From the NCBI GenBank assembly GCA_017848075.1, contig JAGALG010000100.1, positions 1 to 6,277 on the forward strand: 6,277 bases of DNA, read 5' to 3'. Position numbers and translations under genes: made by a program. Below the pieces are notes generated by a model. It searched no databases. It saw only the letters and a list, made by a program, of their open reading frames with translations, and was not told the DNA's origin. Origin of the DNA: Oscillospiraceae bacterium. GTDB lineage: Bacteria > Bacillota > Clostridia > Oscillospirales > Ruminococcaceae. This document shows positions 1 to 6,118 of this stretch, piece by piece. Position 1 is the stretch's first letter. Each line of letters starts with the position of its first letter.

Positions 1-1402
1 CAATCAGTTCCTGCAGTGCGAGAGAACAGTCGAGAGATTCTCTTTTTGTACGCTTATGCTGGCGTCCTTCATAAAGGAACGGCATGACAACATTGATTCT
101 CTTTGCTTTGCCGGTAGCAGCCTGCAGAATTACATAGGAGATAACGCCCAGGCAGATACCTTCGGAAATGCTGTAGAACAGAGGCATTGCAATGATTGCC
201 AGGTATGCAGGGATCACTTCTGCCAGGTTCTCGGAGGTGAACTTCAATTCGCCAACGGTCTCGAACATCAGGAAGCCAACAAAGATCAGCGCTGGTGCGG
301 TTGCGAAGGATGGAATAGAAGTAAACAGTGGGGAGAACAGAGTAGCCAGCAGGAAGAGCACTGCGGTTGTAGCTGCGGTCAGACCGGTACGGCCGCCAAC
401 TGCAACACCTGCAGAAGATTCTACAAAGGTGGTAGTAGTGGAAGTACCCAGAACAGCACCGGCAGAGGTTGCGATAGCGTCAGACAGCAGAGCTGGTTTG
501 ATGTTTGGCAGACGGCCGTCTTCATCCAGCATGTTTGCTTTGGTACCAACACCGATCAGAGTGCCCAGAGTGTCGAACAGGTCAACAAACAGGAAGGAGA
601 AAATAATAACGATAAAGTTGAACAGGCCAACAGAGCTGAAATCAAAGTTGAAGCACTGGCCAAAGGTTTTGCCCAAAGCAGAGAAGTCTGCGCTCATCAC
701 GCCGCTTGGGAACAGGCTGTATGCGCCTACGGATGGATCCGGAACATAGATGCCTGCCAGCTGGCACAGCATACCCAGACCCCAGGTCACAACGATACCG
801 TAAAGGATAGAACCTTTTACATTGCGGATGTGCAGGATGCAGGTAATGAACAGACCGATCACTGCCAGCAGAGCACAGATACCATGGGTGCTGAAGTTTT
901 CGGTAAAGCTGGTGATCGTTACCAGAGTGGAAGCGTCCACAGCCAGACCTGCGTTCTGCAGACCGATGAAGGCGATAAACAGACCGATACCAACCGAAAC
1001 ACCTTTTTTCAGGGTCAGTGGAATGGAATTGAAGATCGCTTCACGCACATTGGTCAGGGACATGATAATAAAGATGATACCCTCTACAAATACTGCAAAC
1101 AGAGCAGTCTGCCAGCTAACGCCCTGGCCCAGAACAACGGTGTATGCCAGATATGCGTTCAGACCCATACCGGCAGACAGAGCAAATGGCATGTTTGCCA
1201 TCAGGGACATGCACATGGTACCAATAAAGGAAGCCAGACAGGTTGCGATCAGAACCGCATTGGCGTCCATGCCTGCTTCACTGAGGATGCTTGGGTTTAC
1301 AGCCAGAATGTACGCCATGGTCATAAAAGTAGTAATACCAGCGGCGATTTCTGTTTTCACATTGGTGTTGTTTTCTTTTAATTTAAAAACTTTCTCCAGC
1401 AT
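1..1402 (-). CDS. NCS2 family purine base permease, AzgA/PbuG-like (C-terminus beyond window)
   Basis: Inner-membrane symporter for a purine base, probably guanine/hypoxanthine or adenine; the substrate is not resolvable from sequence. The gene enters at the left edge without a stop; 467 codons are visible from ATG 1402. The AzgA-type signatures are present: an N-terminal KTEIAAGITTFMTMAYI at 16-32, the polar segment NMPFALSAGMGLNAYLAY at 70-87, FDTLGTLIGV at 276-285 and a STTTTFVESSAGVAVGGRTG block at 321-340. Multiple hydrophobic helices run to about residue 428. Spacing to hpt is one base, and its AAGGAG ribosome binding site lies inside the last hpt codons, so the two are co-transcribed and probably translationally coupled. 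Oddity: after TGKAKRINVVM (430-440), where family members normally end with one more hydrophobic stretch, the frame continues into a charged tail of at least 27 residues. Codon use in the body is strongly biased (Leu mostly CTG, Gly mostly GGT), suggesting high expression. Confidence 0.9.
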   Translation of the reverse strand, partial: MLEKVFKLKENNTNVKTEIAAGITTFMTMAYILAVNPSILSEAGMDANAVLIATCLASFIGTMCMSLMANMPFALSAGMGLNAYLAYTVVLGQGVSWQTALFAVFVEGIIFIIMSLTNVREAIFNSIPLTLKKGVSVGIGLFIAFIGLQNAGLAVDASTLVTITSFTENFSTHGICALLAVIGLFITCILHIRNVKGSILYGIVVTWGLGMLCQLAGIYVPDPSVGAYSLFPSGVMSADFSALGKTFGQCFNFDFSSVGLFNFIVIIFSFLFVDLFDTLGTLIGVGTKANMLDEDGRLPNIKPALLSDAIATSAGAVLGTSTTTTFVESSAGVAVGGRTGLTAATTAVLFLLATLFSPLFTSIPSFATAPALIFVGFLMFETVGELKFTSENLAEVIPAYLAIIAMPLFYSISEGICLGVISYVILQAATGKAKRINVVMPFLYEGRQHKRTKRESLDCSLALQELI

Positions 1403-1403
1403 A

Positions 1404-1964
1404 TTATTCTCCTTTTTCACCGTATTCCGCAATGTACGGGAGGTTGCGGTAGAATTCTGCGCAGTCCAGACCATAACCGATTACAAAGTAATCCGGAATG
1501 GTAAACAGGGACATATCGGCATGGAAGTCCACTACCCTTCTGGAAGGTTTGTCCAGAAGAGCCACAACTCTCAGAGACAGCGGGTTTCTTGCTTTCAGCA
1601 GTTTCACAACATCGTTCAGGGTTCTGCCGGTATCGATAATATCTTCCACGATGATCACATGATATTTGCTGATATCCTGCTCCAGATCCATGGTGATTTT
1701 TACCGCGCCGGTTGAAACGGTGCCGCTGTAATAGCTTTTTGCGCACATGAAGCCGATCTCGCAGGGCACAGTAATGGCCCGGCACAGATCCGCCATGAAC
1801 ACAAAGGCACCCTTCAGGATGCTGACCAGAAGGATCGGGCGTCCGTCATAGGAATCGCTGATCTGCTTTCCAGCTTTCTGGATTGCTTCTCGGATCTCTT
1901 CCTCGGATACGACGATGCGCTTGATCTTGCTGTTCAATTCTTCTGCCGTTTTGATATCTGACAT
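1404..1964 (-). CDS. hpt: Hypoxanthine(-guanine) phosphoribosyltransferase
   Basis: Cytoplasmic purine-salvage enzyme joining hypoxanthine or guanine to PRPP to give IMP or GMP. The 186-residue length is typical of bacterial Hpt. The PRPP loop VIIVEDIIDTGRTL lies at 103-116, with the acidic pair E107-D108 and the presumed general base D111. The SILKGA motif with its cis-peptide Leu-Lys-Gly is at 48-53. The flexible-loop Ser-Tyr is at 77-78, the purine-contacting Lys is K139 in LLDKPSRR, and the Mg/purine-site Asp is D167 in VIGYGLD. The start at 1964 was chosen because GAGAGGTGGAG sits just upstream and the homologous N-terminus begins here. The frame is open to 2051, but that extension would cross the -10 and -35 hexamers. 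It is first in an operon with the purine permease, whose ATG lies one base past this TAA. That pairing fits import followed by phosphoribosylation of the same base. Confidence 0.96.
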   Translation of the reverse strand: MSDIKTAEELNSKIKRIVVSEEEIREAIQKAGKQISDSYDGRPILLVSILKGAFVFMADLCRAITVPCEIGFMCAKSYYSGTVSTGAVKITMDLEQDISKYHVIIVEDIIDTGRTLNDVVKLLKARNPLSLRVVALLDKPSRRVVDFHADMSLFTIPDYFVIGYGLDCAEFYRNLPYIAEYGEKGE

Positions 1965-2010
1965 AGTCTCCACCTCTCGCTCCTTTTTTGAATCGAAAAG
2001 AATCTCTTTT

Positions 2011-2038
2011 ATTATACCATATTCGCCCGCAAATTCAA
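2011..2038 (-). promoter_or_regulatory. Promoter of the hpt-permease operon
   Basis: Reading the minus strand, TTGAAT (2033-2038) is followed after 16 bases by a perfect TATAAT (2011-2016), with an extended TGG directly before the -10. The expected start near 2004 gives a leader of about 40 bases, too short for a purine riboswitch. Two related 8-mers, CGAATGTG and CGAATATG, lie at 2040-2047 and 2018-2025 and may be operator half-sites. Confidence 0.75.
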
Positions 2039-2121
2039 TCACATTCGGCAAATTCCGCTAAAAAAGCCATGATTTCTATGAGGAGATCACTCCGGCCCTT
2101 TGTAAAATTTTCTCTATTCTC

Positions 2122-2149
2122 CTGTTTTCCCCGAAAAATATGCTATACT
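2122..2149 (+). promoter_or_regulatory. Promoter of the 155-residue membrane protein gene
   Basis: An extended -10, TGC-TATACT (hexamer 2144-2149), is clear. The best -35 at a 16-base spacing is a weak CTGTTT (2122-2127), so the TGn element probably carries the promoter. The start near 2156 gives a leader of about 25 bases ending in AAAGGAGAG. This promoter is back to back with the hpt promoter; the rest of the divergent gap (about 2050-2120) shows no further structure. Confidence 0.6.
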
Positions 2150-2180
2150 ATAGATACCAAAACAAAAAGGAGAGTTGACT

Positions 2181-2648
2181 ATGTTTTATCTGTTAAATGC
2201 AGTTGGCGGCCTGTTGTCGTCTTTGCTTTCTCTGGCTGTGTATTTGCTGGGAGCCTATGCCCTGTATAAAGTGGCACGACTGCGCTTTCTGCCCAATGCC
2301 TGGCTGGCCTTTATTCCCATCTTCAATCTGTACATGATCGGCATGATTCTGGACAGCATGAAGTACAATCATTACAAGATCAATCACTATCTGTCCAATG
2401 TTCCTCTGTCCTATGTACTGCCCATTGCGGCTTTGGTCAGCAATCTGCTGCCGGTGATCCCGCTGATCGGTGATCTGGCTGTGCTGCTGATCAGTTTGGG
2501 GCTGTGGCTGGCAGAGCTGTTGATGTACTACTTTATCTTCCACCTGTACGCTGAGCCAAAGAACACCAATCTGTTCACTCTGCTTTCCGTGATTCCTTTG
2601 CTTGGCCCGATCCTGACCCTCTATGTGCTGAAGGACAGACGCTATTAA
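2181..2648 (+). CDS. Hypothetical multi-spanning membrane protein, 155 aa
   Basis: A small, very hydrophobic protein with about five predicted membrane segments near residues 9-30, 40-58, 75-95, 98-122 and 131-150, and a basic C-terminus (KDRRY). There is no cleavable signal and no obvious catalytic motif. The segment ALYKVARLRFLPNAWLAFIP (27-46), followed by NLYMIG and a polar loop, resembles from memory a group of uncharacterised clostridial membrane proteins carrying an 'ALYkxAkrrgiknAWLAWIPvgN' pattern. The late LLSVIPLLGPILTLYVL segment also fits that group. ATG 2181 was chosen because AGGAG ends 8 bases upstream; the in-frame TTG at 2175 is too close to that site. It has its own promoter and is followed by a hairpin terminator, so it appears monocistronic. 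Function unknown; neighbours give no firm clue. Confidence 0.85.
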   Translation: MFYLLNAVGGLLSSLLSLAVYLLGAYALYKVARLRFLPNAWLAFIPIFNLYMIGMILDSMKYNHYKINHYLSNVPLSYVLPIAALVSNLLPVIPLIGDLAVLLISLGLWLAELLMYYFIFHLYAEPKNTNLFTLLSVIPLLGPILTLYVLKDRRY

Positions 2649-2653
2649 ACAGG

Positions 2654-2686
2654 AAACGCTCCCTTTCGGGGAGCGTTTTTCTTTTT
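2654..2686 (+). terminator. Intrinsic terminator between convergent genes
   Basis: A perfect 10-bp stem, AAACGCTCCC (2654-2663) with GGGAGCGTTT (2669-2678), encloses a TTTCG loop and is followed by a T-rich run to 2686. It starts six bases after the membrane protein stop and ends just before the AraC stop at 2689-2691. On the minus strand the trailing tract is only TTTCCTGTTT, so termination of the regulator transcript there is plausible but weaker. Confidence 0.9.
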
Positions 2687-2688
2687 CT

Positions 2689-3582
2689 TCAGCGATATTT
2701 TCTCCGATACTCTCCCGGCGTACAGCCCTTCTGCTGTCGGAAAAGTTTCGTAAAATAACTGGGATCGGAAAAGCCACAGTGCTCCGCGATCGGAGCAATG
2801 TTCTGTTCTGAACTCTGCAGCAGCTCCGCCGCCTTTTGGATCCGGTAATGGCGCACATAGGCCATAGGCGTCATGGCGATGGCACTGCGAAAACAGCGTA
2901 AACACTGGCTTTCACTGAGCAGACCGCAGCGGGCCAGCTTTCCAAGCGTCAGTTCCTCGCTGTAATGCTGGTGAATATAGGCCAGCATGGCCTTGATCCG
3001 CTCCGCTTCCCGCTGGGCGTTCCTGTCTATAGCAGCTGACAGCTCCGGTAGCTGTGCACAGAGCCCATATAACAACTGGGACAAATCGTCCCGGATCCGA
3101 AGCTCGTAGCCGTCTTCCTCCCTACGAAGCTGCTGCCATGCATCCTCCACCCACAGCAATGCCTCTTGCTGCCATGGAATGGCCAATGAAAGAAATAGTC
3201 CGGAGAAGCTTGTGTGTTCTATCAAAGGCGCAACACATTTCTGCCAGAATATGCTGTCCACACTGCCGCCTACCAGCCGGGAGTGAAAGACCAGCGAATG
3301 AAAACGGCAGGATACTTCTCCCAGCTGCCACGCGGCATGAAGGACACTGCGATTGATAAAAAAGCCCTCTCCGGCTTTCAGCTCCTTCTTTTCCGTGCCG
3401 ATGGCAACCAGTGCGGCTCCCTGTGTCAGCAGCACAACTTCCAGCTCCTCATGCCAGTGCCACGGAACTTCCCCCAGACTGAGATCATCTTCATAAGCGG
3501 CAATGGGAAACAGGGGGTTGCCATGCTGGGTCAGCTCTCTCCTGCTGGAGTCGGTGACGGTATTGCAGACAGATATGGCCAT
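2689..3582 (-). CDS. AraC-family transcriptional regulator with N-terminal cupin
   Basis: A 297-residue DNA-binding regulator, usual length for the family. The N-terminal part (about 25-100) is an AraC-type cupin: WHWHEELEVVLLTQG at 41-55 and a GEGFFINRSVLHA strand at 71-83, expected to bind a small-molecule effector. The C-terminal double helix-turn-helix covers about 193-297. Its first HTH is LTLGKLARCGLLSESQCLRCF (211-231); the second contains IAEHCGFSDPSYFTKLFRQQ (265-284), the family signature, followed by the usual TPGEYRRKYR end. The start at 3582 is supported by a perfect AAAGGAGG six bases upstream. It is divergent from the MFS transporter gene with 107 bases between starts, the classical arrangement of a local regulator and its target transporter. 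Cysteine is frequent (nine residues, five within the DNA-binding half). The effector is unknown. Confidence 0.95.
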   Translation of the reverse strand: MAISVCNTVTDSSRRELTQHGNPLFPIAAYEDDLSLGEVPWHWHEELEVVLLTQGAALVAIGTEKKELKAGEGFFINRSVLHAAWQLGEVSCRFHSLVFHSRLVGGSVDSIFWQKCVAPLIEHTSFSGLFLSLAIPWQQEALLWVEDAWQQLRREEDGYELRIRDDLSQLLYGLCAQLPELSAAIDRNAQREAERIKAMLAYIHQHYSEELTLGKLARCGLLSESQCLRCFRSAIAMTPMAYVRHYRIQKAAELLQSSEQNIAPIAEHCGFSDPSYFTKLFRQQKGCTPGEYRRKYR

Positions 3583-3622
3583 TGTTCTCCTCCTTTGACG
3601 ATTTTTTACCAGAAATCTGCGG

Positions 3623-3628
3623 ATTATA
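3623..3628 (-). promoter_or_regulatory. Probable -10 of the araC-type gene promoter
   Basis: On the minus strand a perfect TATAAT occupies 3623-3628, about 40 bases before the start codon. No convincing -35 is present: the 17-base position reads TCAAAC (3646-3651). This fits a weak or activator-dependent promoter. That position abuts the -10 of the divergent MFS promoter, so one bound regulator could affect both. Confidence 0.5.
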
Positions 3629-3631
3629 TTC

Positions 3632-3660
3632 TAACAATCCAATGAGTTTGATGATATAAT
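3632..3660 (+). promoter_or_regulatory. Promoter of the MFS transporter gene
   Basis: A perfect TATAAT (3655-3660) is preceded by TGA, giving an extended -10. The 17-base -35 position reads TAACAA (3632-3637), a poor match, consistent with dependence on an activator. A 13-bp palindrome, ATGATATAATCAT (3651-3663), covers the -10. The leader is about 23 bases and contains AGGAGG at 3675-3680. Confidence 0.6.
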
Positions 3661-3689
3661 CATAGCAGAACAAAAGGAGGTTTTACAAG

Positions 3690-4844
3690 ATGTATTCTTT
3701 GCTTTTGGCTGTGATCTATCTTTCGTTTATCAGTCTTGGCCTGCCGGACTCTCTGCTGGGCGCGGCCTGGCCCAGTATTTACGGGGAAATAGGGGTACCG
3801 CTGTCCTATGCAGGGATTCTTTCTGCCATCATTGCTGCCGGAACCGTGCTTTCCAGCCTGAACAGCGAACGGCTGAATCGGAGGCTGAGTACCGGAGTCG
3901 TTACGCTCCTCAGTGTCGCTGCAACAGCGGCAGCGCTGTTCGGTTTCTCCCACAGCGGAGCGTTCTGGCAGCTCTGTCTTTTGGCTCTTCCTTACGGTTT
4001 GGGCGCAGGCAGCGTGGACGCCGCCCTGAACAATTATGTTGCCCTCCACTACAGCAGCCGCCACATGAGCTGGCTCCACTGTATGTGGGGATTGGGCGCC
4101 AGCAGCGGCCCTCTGCTTATGGGCATGGCCCTCGCCCGACAGCTGGGCTGGCAGTCCGGTTACCGCATGGTGGGTACTTTGCAGCTGATCCTGACAGCGA
4201 TCCTGCTGCTCAGTCTGCATTTATGGAAGAAACCCGCAGCGGAAGAACGCAGAGACAGGGCAGCTGCCCTTTCCATAGGACAGGTAGGGAACATTCCCGG
4301 CGCCAAAGAGATCATGCTCAGCTTCTTCTGCTACAGCGGCGTGGAACAGACTGCCATTCTCTGGGCCGGCAGCTATCTGAACCTTGCTCACGGTCTGTCC
4401 TCGGATGCGGCCGCCTCCTTTGCCGGACTGTTCTGCATGGGCATCACCCTCGGTCGAGCTCTCAGCGGCTTTATGACCATGAGACTCAGCGATAAGCAGA
4501 TGATCCGGCTGGGACAGGCGATCATTCTTCTTGGTGTAATCCTGTTGCTGCTCCCTCTGGGGCAATACGCTGCCTTTGCCGGTCTGTTGACGGTCGGCCT
4601 GGGCTGCGCTCCCATTTATCCCTGCATCATTCATTCCACTCCGGAGCATTTCGGCGCTCAGCGCTCTCAGGCTTTGATCGGGGTGCAGATGGCCAGCGCC
4701 TATGTGGGCACCTGTCTGCTGCCGCCTCTTTTCGGTTTTCTGGCCCGCTCCCTTTCCGTCAAGCTGCTGCCCTGGTGGCTGCTGCTTCTTCTCCTTGTTA
4801 TGACCCTGAGCCACGAACAGGTTTTGAAACAATGCAAAGCATAG
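3690..4844 (+). CDS. MFS transporter, FucP-like (COG0738-type) group, substrate unknown
   Basis: An integral membrane permease of 384 residues with about twelve hydrophobic segments: TM1 near 3-18, TM2 38-56, TM3 69-87, TM4 92-110, TM5 128-149, TM6 160-179, TM7 208-230, TM8 240-262, TM9 273-289, TM10 291-312, TM11 327-352 and TM12 357-373. A charged central loop (180-205) separates the two six-helix halves. GLPDSLLGAAWPSI (17-30), SVDAALNNYVA (108-118) and GCAPIYPCIIHSTPE (305-319) recall clostridial MFS proteins often labelled sugar or fucose permeases; that label is not proof of substrate. The canonical motif A between TM2 and TM3 is reduced to SERLNRRLSTG (59-69). ATG 3690 has AGGAGG nine bases upstream. 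It is alone between its promoter and a hairpin terminator, and is probably controlled by the divergent AraC-type regulator. Confidence 0.92.
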   Translation: MYSLLLAVIYLSFISLGLPDSLLGAAWPSIYGEIGVPLSYAGILSAIIAAGTVLSSLNSERLNRRLSTGVVTLLSVAATAAALFGFSHSGAFWQLCLLALPYGLGAGSVDAALNNYVALHYSSRHMSWLHCMWGLGASSGPLLMGMALARQLGWQSGYRMVGTLQLILTAILLLSLHLWKKPAAEERRDRAAALSIGQVGNIPGAKEIMLSFFCYSGVEQTAILWAGSYLNLAHGLSSDAAASFAGLFCMGITLGRALSGFMTMRLSDKQMIRLGQAIILLGVILLLLPLGQYAAFAGLLTVGLGCAPIYPCIIHSTPEHFGAQRSQALIGVQMASAYVGTCLLPPLFGFLARSLSVKLLPWWLLLLLLVMTLSHEQVLKQCKA

Positions 4845-4874
4845 AAAAAGCTCCCCTTGCAGGGGAGCTTTTTT
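4845..4874 (+). terminator. Bidirectional intrinsic terminator
   Basis: A 12-bp perfect stem, AAAAAGCTCCCC (4845-4856) with GGGGAGCTTTTT (4862-4873), has a five-base loop TTGCA. It begins directly after the MFS stop codon. Because the A and T tracts are symmetrical, it should also terminate iadA from the other strand; the iadA TAA (complement of 4873-4875) overlaps its edge. Confidence 0.93.
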
Positions 4875-6009
4875 AGCGTCCGAAGTAGCTGTAGGCCAGC
4901 ACTGTTTTGTTTTCTACCATCAATCTGCCCTTAGCAAAGACGGTATCGATCTCCAGATCCTTGTCCAGCAGGACGAGATCCGCATCGCTATCCACGGCCA
5001 GACAACCTTTTTTCGGGTAGATCTCCAGACCTTTGGCCACATTGGAGGTGATCAGAGGCAGAGCCTCCTCCAGCGCCACGCCTTTTTCCTGCACCAATGC
5101 CCGAATGGCACGATACAGAGAGCTGATGCTGCCGACGCCCATGCCGATCATTTCCCGTTTCTCGTTCCACTTTGGCAGAGAGCCATTGGAGTCAGAGCTG
5201 CAGGTGATCTTCTCTTTATTCTCAATAGCAGTCAGGGCATTCAGCAAATTTTCCGCCGATTGGGAGGCATCCTCCGATACGGTAAAGTCCACATAGCCGC
5301 CCATGTTGGCAAAGGCCACCGCATCGTCAAACTGCTTTCCGCAGTGGGTCGGGCGGAAGTGCTTGATGGGCACATCGGTATTTTCCACAATCGCCATGAC
5401 CTGAGACAAACCGGCTTTGCCGTTGCCCAGATGCATGTGAACCACGCCAACCTTGCCGGAGAACAGGGAAGCCTGCCGCACATCGGCTGCCAGACGAGCC
5501 AGCTCCTGCGTGGTGATGCAGGAGTTACGGTGATCGGAAATGGCGATTTTCACGCCGATACACTCACTGATGAAGGTCACATCCTTCTTTACAGAGCCGC
5601 TGAGGGTGGGGGAAGGGTACTCATAAGCGCCGGTCAGGCAGTAGGCGGTGATGCCGTCCTCGTTGAGGGCCTTGGTTTTCGCTACCAAATTCTCGATGCT
5701 GCGGGTCATGGAGTCCGTGCCCAGCATACCAACGACAGTAGTGACACCGTTTTTCACGGTCTGGGAGAAGTCCAGCTCCGGGCAGCGGCTGCGGAAGCTG
5801 CCTTCGCCGCCTCCACCCAGCACATGAACATGCTGGTCGATGAAACCGGGAACGGCCTTTTTGCCGCTGGCATCGATCACAGTCACTTCTCCGAAGCTAA
5901 AGTCGATCTGCGGAGCCATAGCGATGATTTTATCATTGCAGAGCAGCAGGTCCTGCTGGCCCAGAGCTTGCGGTGCATAGACCTCTGCATTTTTGATCAA
6001 AGTAAACAT
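4873..6009 (-). CDS. iadA: Isoaspartyl dipeptidase (beta-aspartyl peptidase, M38 amidohydrolase)
   Basis: A cytoplasmic binuclear-zinc amidohydrolase that cleaves beta-aspartyl (isoaspartyl) dipeptides left from degradation of damaged proteins. It has 378 residues, close to the 390 of E. coli IadA. Aligned from memory to that enzyme, the metal ligands are all present: H60 and H62 in FIDQHVH, the carboxylated lysine K154 in GVKIAISDHR, H193, H222 in RPTHC, and D273 in SSDSNGS. Substrate residues E69 (GGGGE), Y129 (LTGAY), R161 and S277 are also kept. Oddity: the second alpha-carboxylate arginine (E. coli R233, in THVNR) is K225 here, and the loop after it is about three residues shorter. ATG 6009 follows AAAGGAAGG by five bases; an in-frame TTG at 6036 is a less likely start. 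It has its own promoter, is convergent with the MFS gene and divergent from the UraA-like permease. Confidence 0.93.
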   Translation of the reverse strand: MFTLIKNAEVYAPQALGQQDLLLCNDKIIAMAPQIDFSFGEVTVIDASGKKAVPGFIDQHVHVLGGGGEGSFRSRCPELDFSQTVKNGVTTVVGMLGTDSMTRSIENLVAKTKALNEDGITAYCLTGAYEYPSPTLSGSVKKDVTFISECIGVKIAISDHRNSCITTQELARLAADVRQASLFSGKVGVVHMHLGNGKAGLSQVMAIVENTDVPIKHFRPTHCGKQFDDAVAFANMGGYVDFTVSEDASQSAENLLNALTAIENKEKITCSSDSNGSLPKWNEKREMIGMGVGSISSLYRAIRALVQEKGVALEEALPLITSNVAKGLEIYPKKGCLAVDSDADLVLLDKDLEIDTVFAKGRLMVENKTVLAYSYFGR

Positions 6010-6051
6010 AACAGCCTTCCTTTCCTGGGAAATCAAAGTCCTTTGTCTTTT

Positions 6052-6079
6052 ATTATATCATTCTGAGGCACGGAGGGAA
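6052..6079 (-). promoter_or_regulatory. Promoter of iadA
   Basis: On the minus strand, TGA-TATAAT forms an extended -10 (hexamer 6052-6057). The best -35 is a weak TTCCCT at a 16-base spacing (6074-6079). The start near 6045 gives a leader of about 36 bases. A small dyad, CAAAG-TC-CTTTG (6034-6045), sits at the expected transcript start. Confidence 0.6.
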
Positions 6080-6118
6080 GAAGTCCCCACAAAAAATTTG
6101 CCAAAATATTGATTTTTC

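Noticed and set aside
33..43. Palindrome AGAGATTCTCT near the left edge, considered as a terminator or inversion site
   Set aside because: Arms are only five bases, no partner repeat is visible, and it lies inside the open permease frame.
56..1381. A 441-codon open frame on the plus strand, antisense to the purine permease
   Set aside because: Its product is a low-complexity, Gln/Cys/His-rich sequence without family resemblance. It exists because the permease's biased codons rarely give stops on the other strand; the minus-strand frame has clear NCS2 motifs and a ribosome binding site.
1965..2051. A 29-residue N-terminal extension of Hpt from the in-frame start at 2051
   Set aside because: It would start upstream of the promoter hexamers and lacks a good ribosome binding site, while the start at 1964 has one and gives the usual Hpt length.
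1988..2269. A 93-codon plus-strand frame crossing the hpt/membrane-protein gap
   Set aside because: It overlaps the promoter and start of the better-supported 155-residue gene in another frame and shows no recognisable domain.
5260..6066. A 268-codon plus-strand open frame antisense to iadA
   Set aside because: It mirrors the conserved IadA coding sequence, has no ribosome binding site at a plausible start, and shows no domain.
6095..6109. Possible CodY box (AATTTGCCAAAATAT) upstream of iadA
   Set aside because: It has five mismatches to the 15-base consensus in AT-rich DNA, too weak to call.
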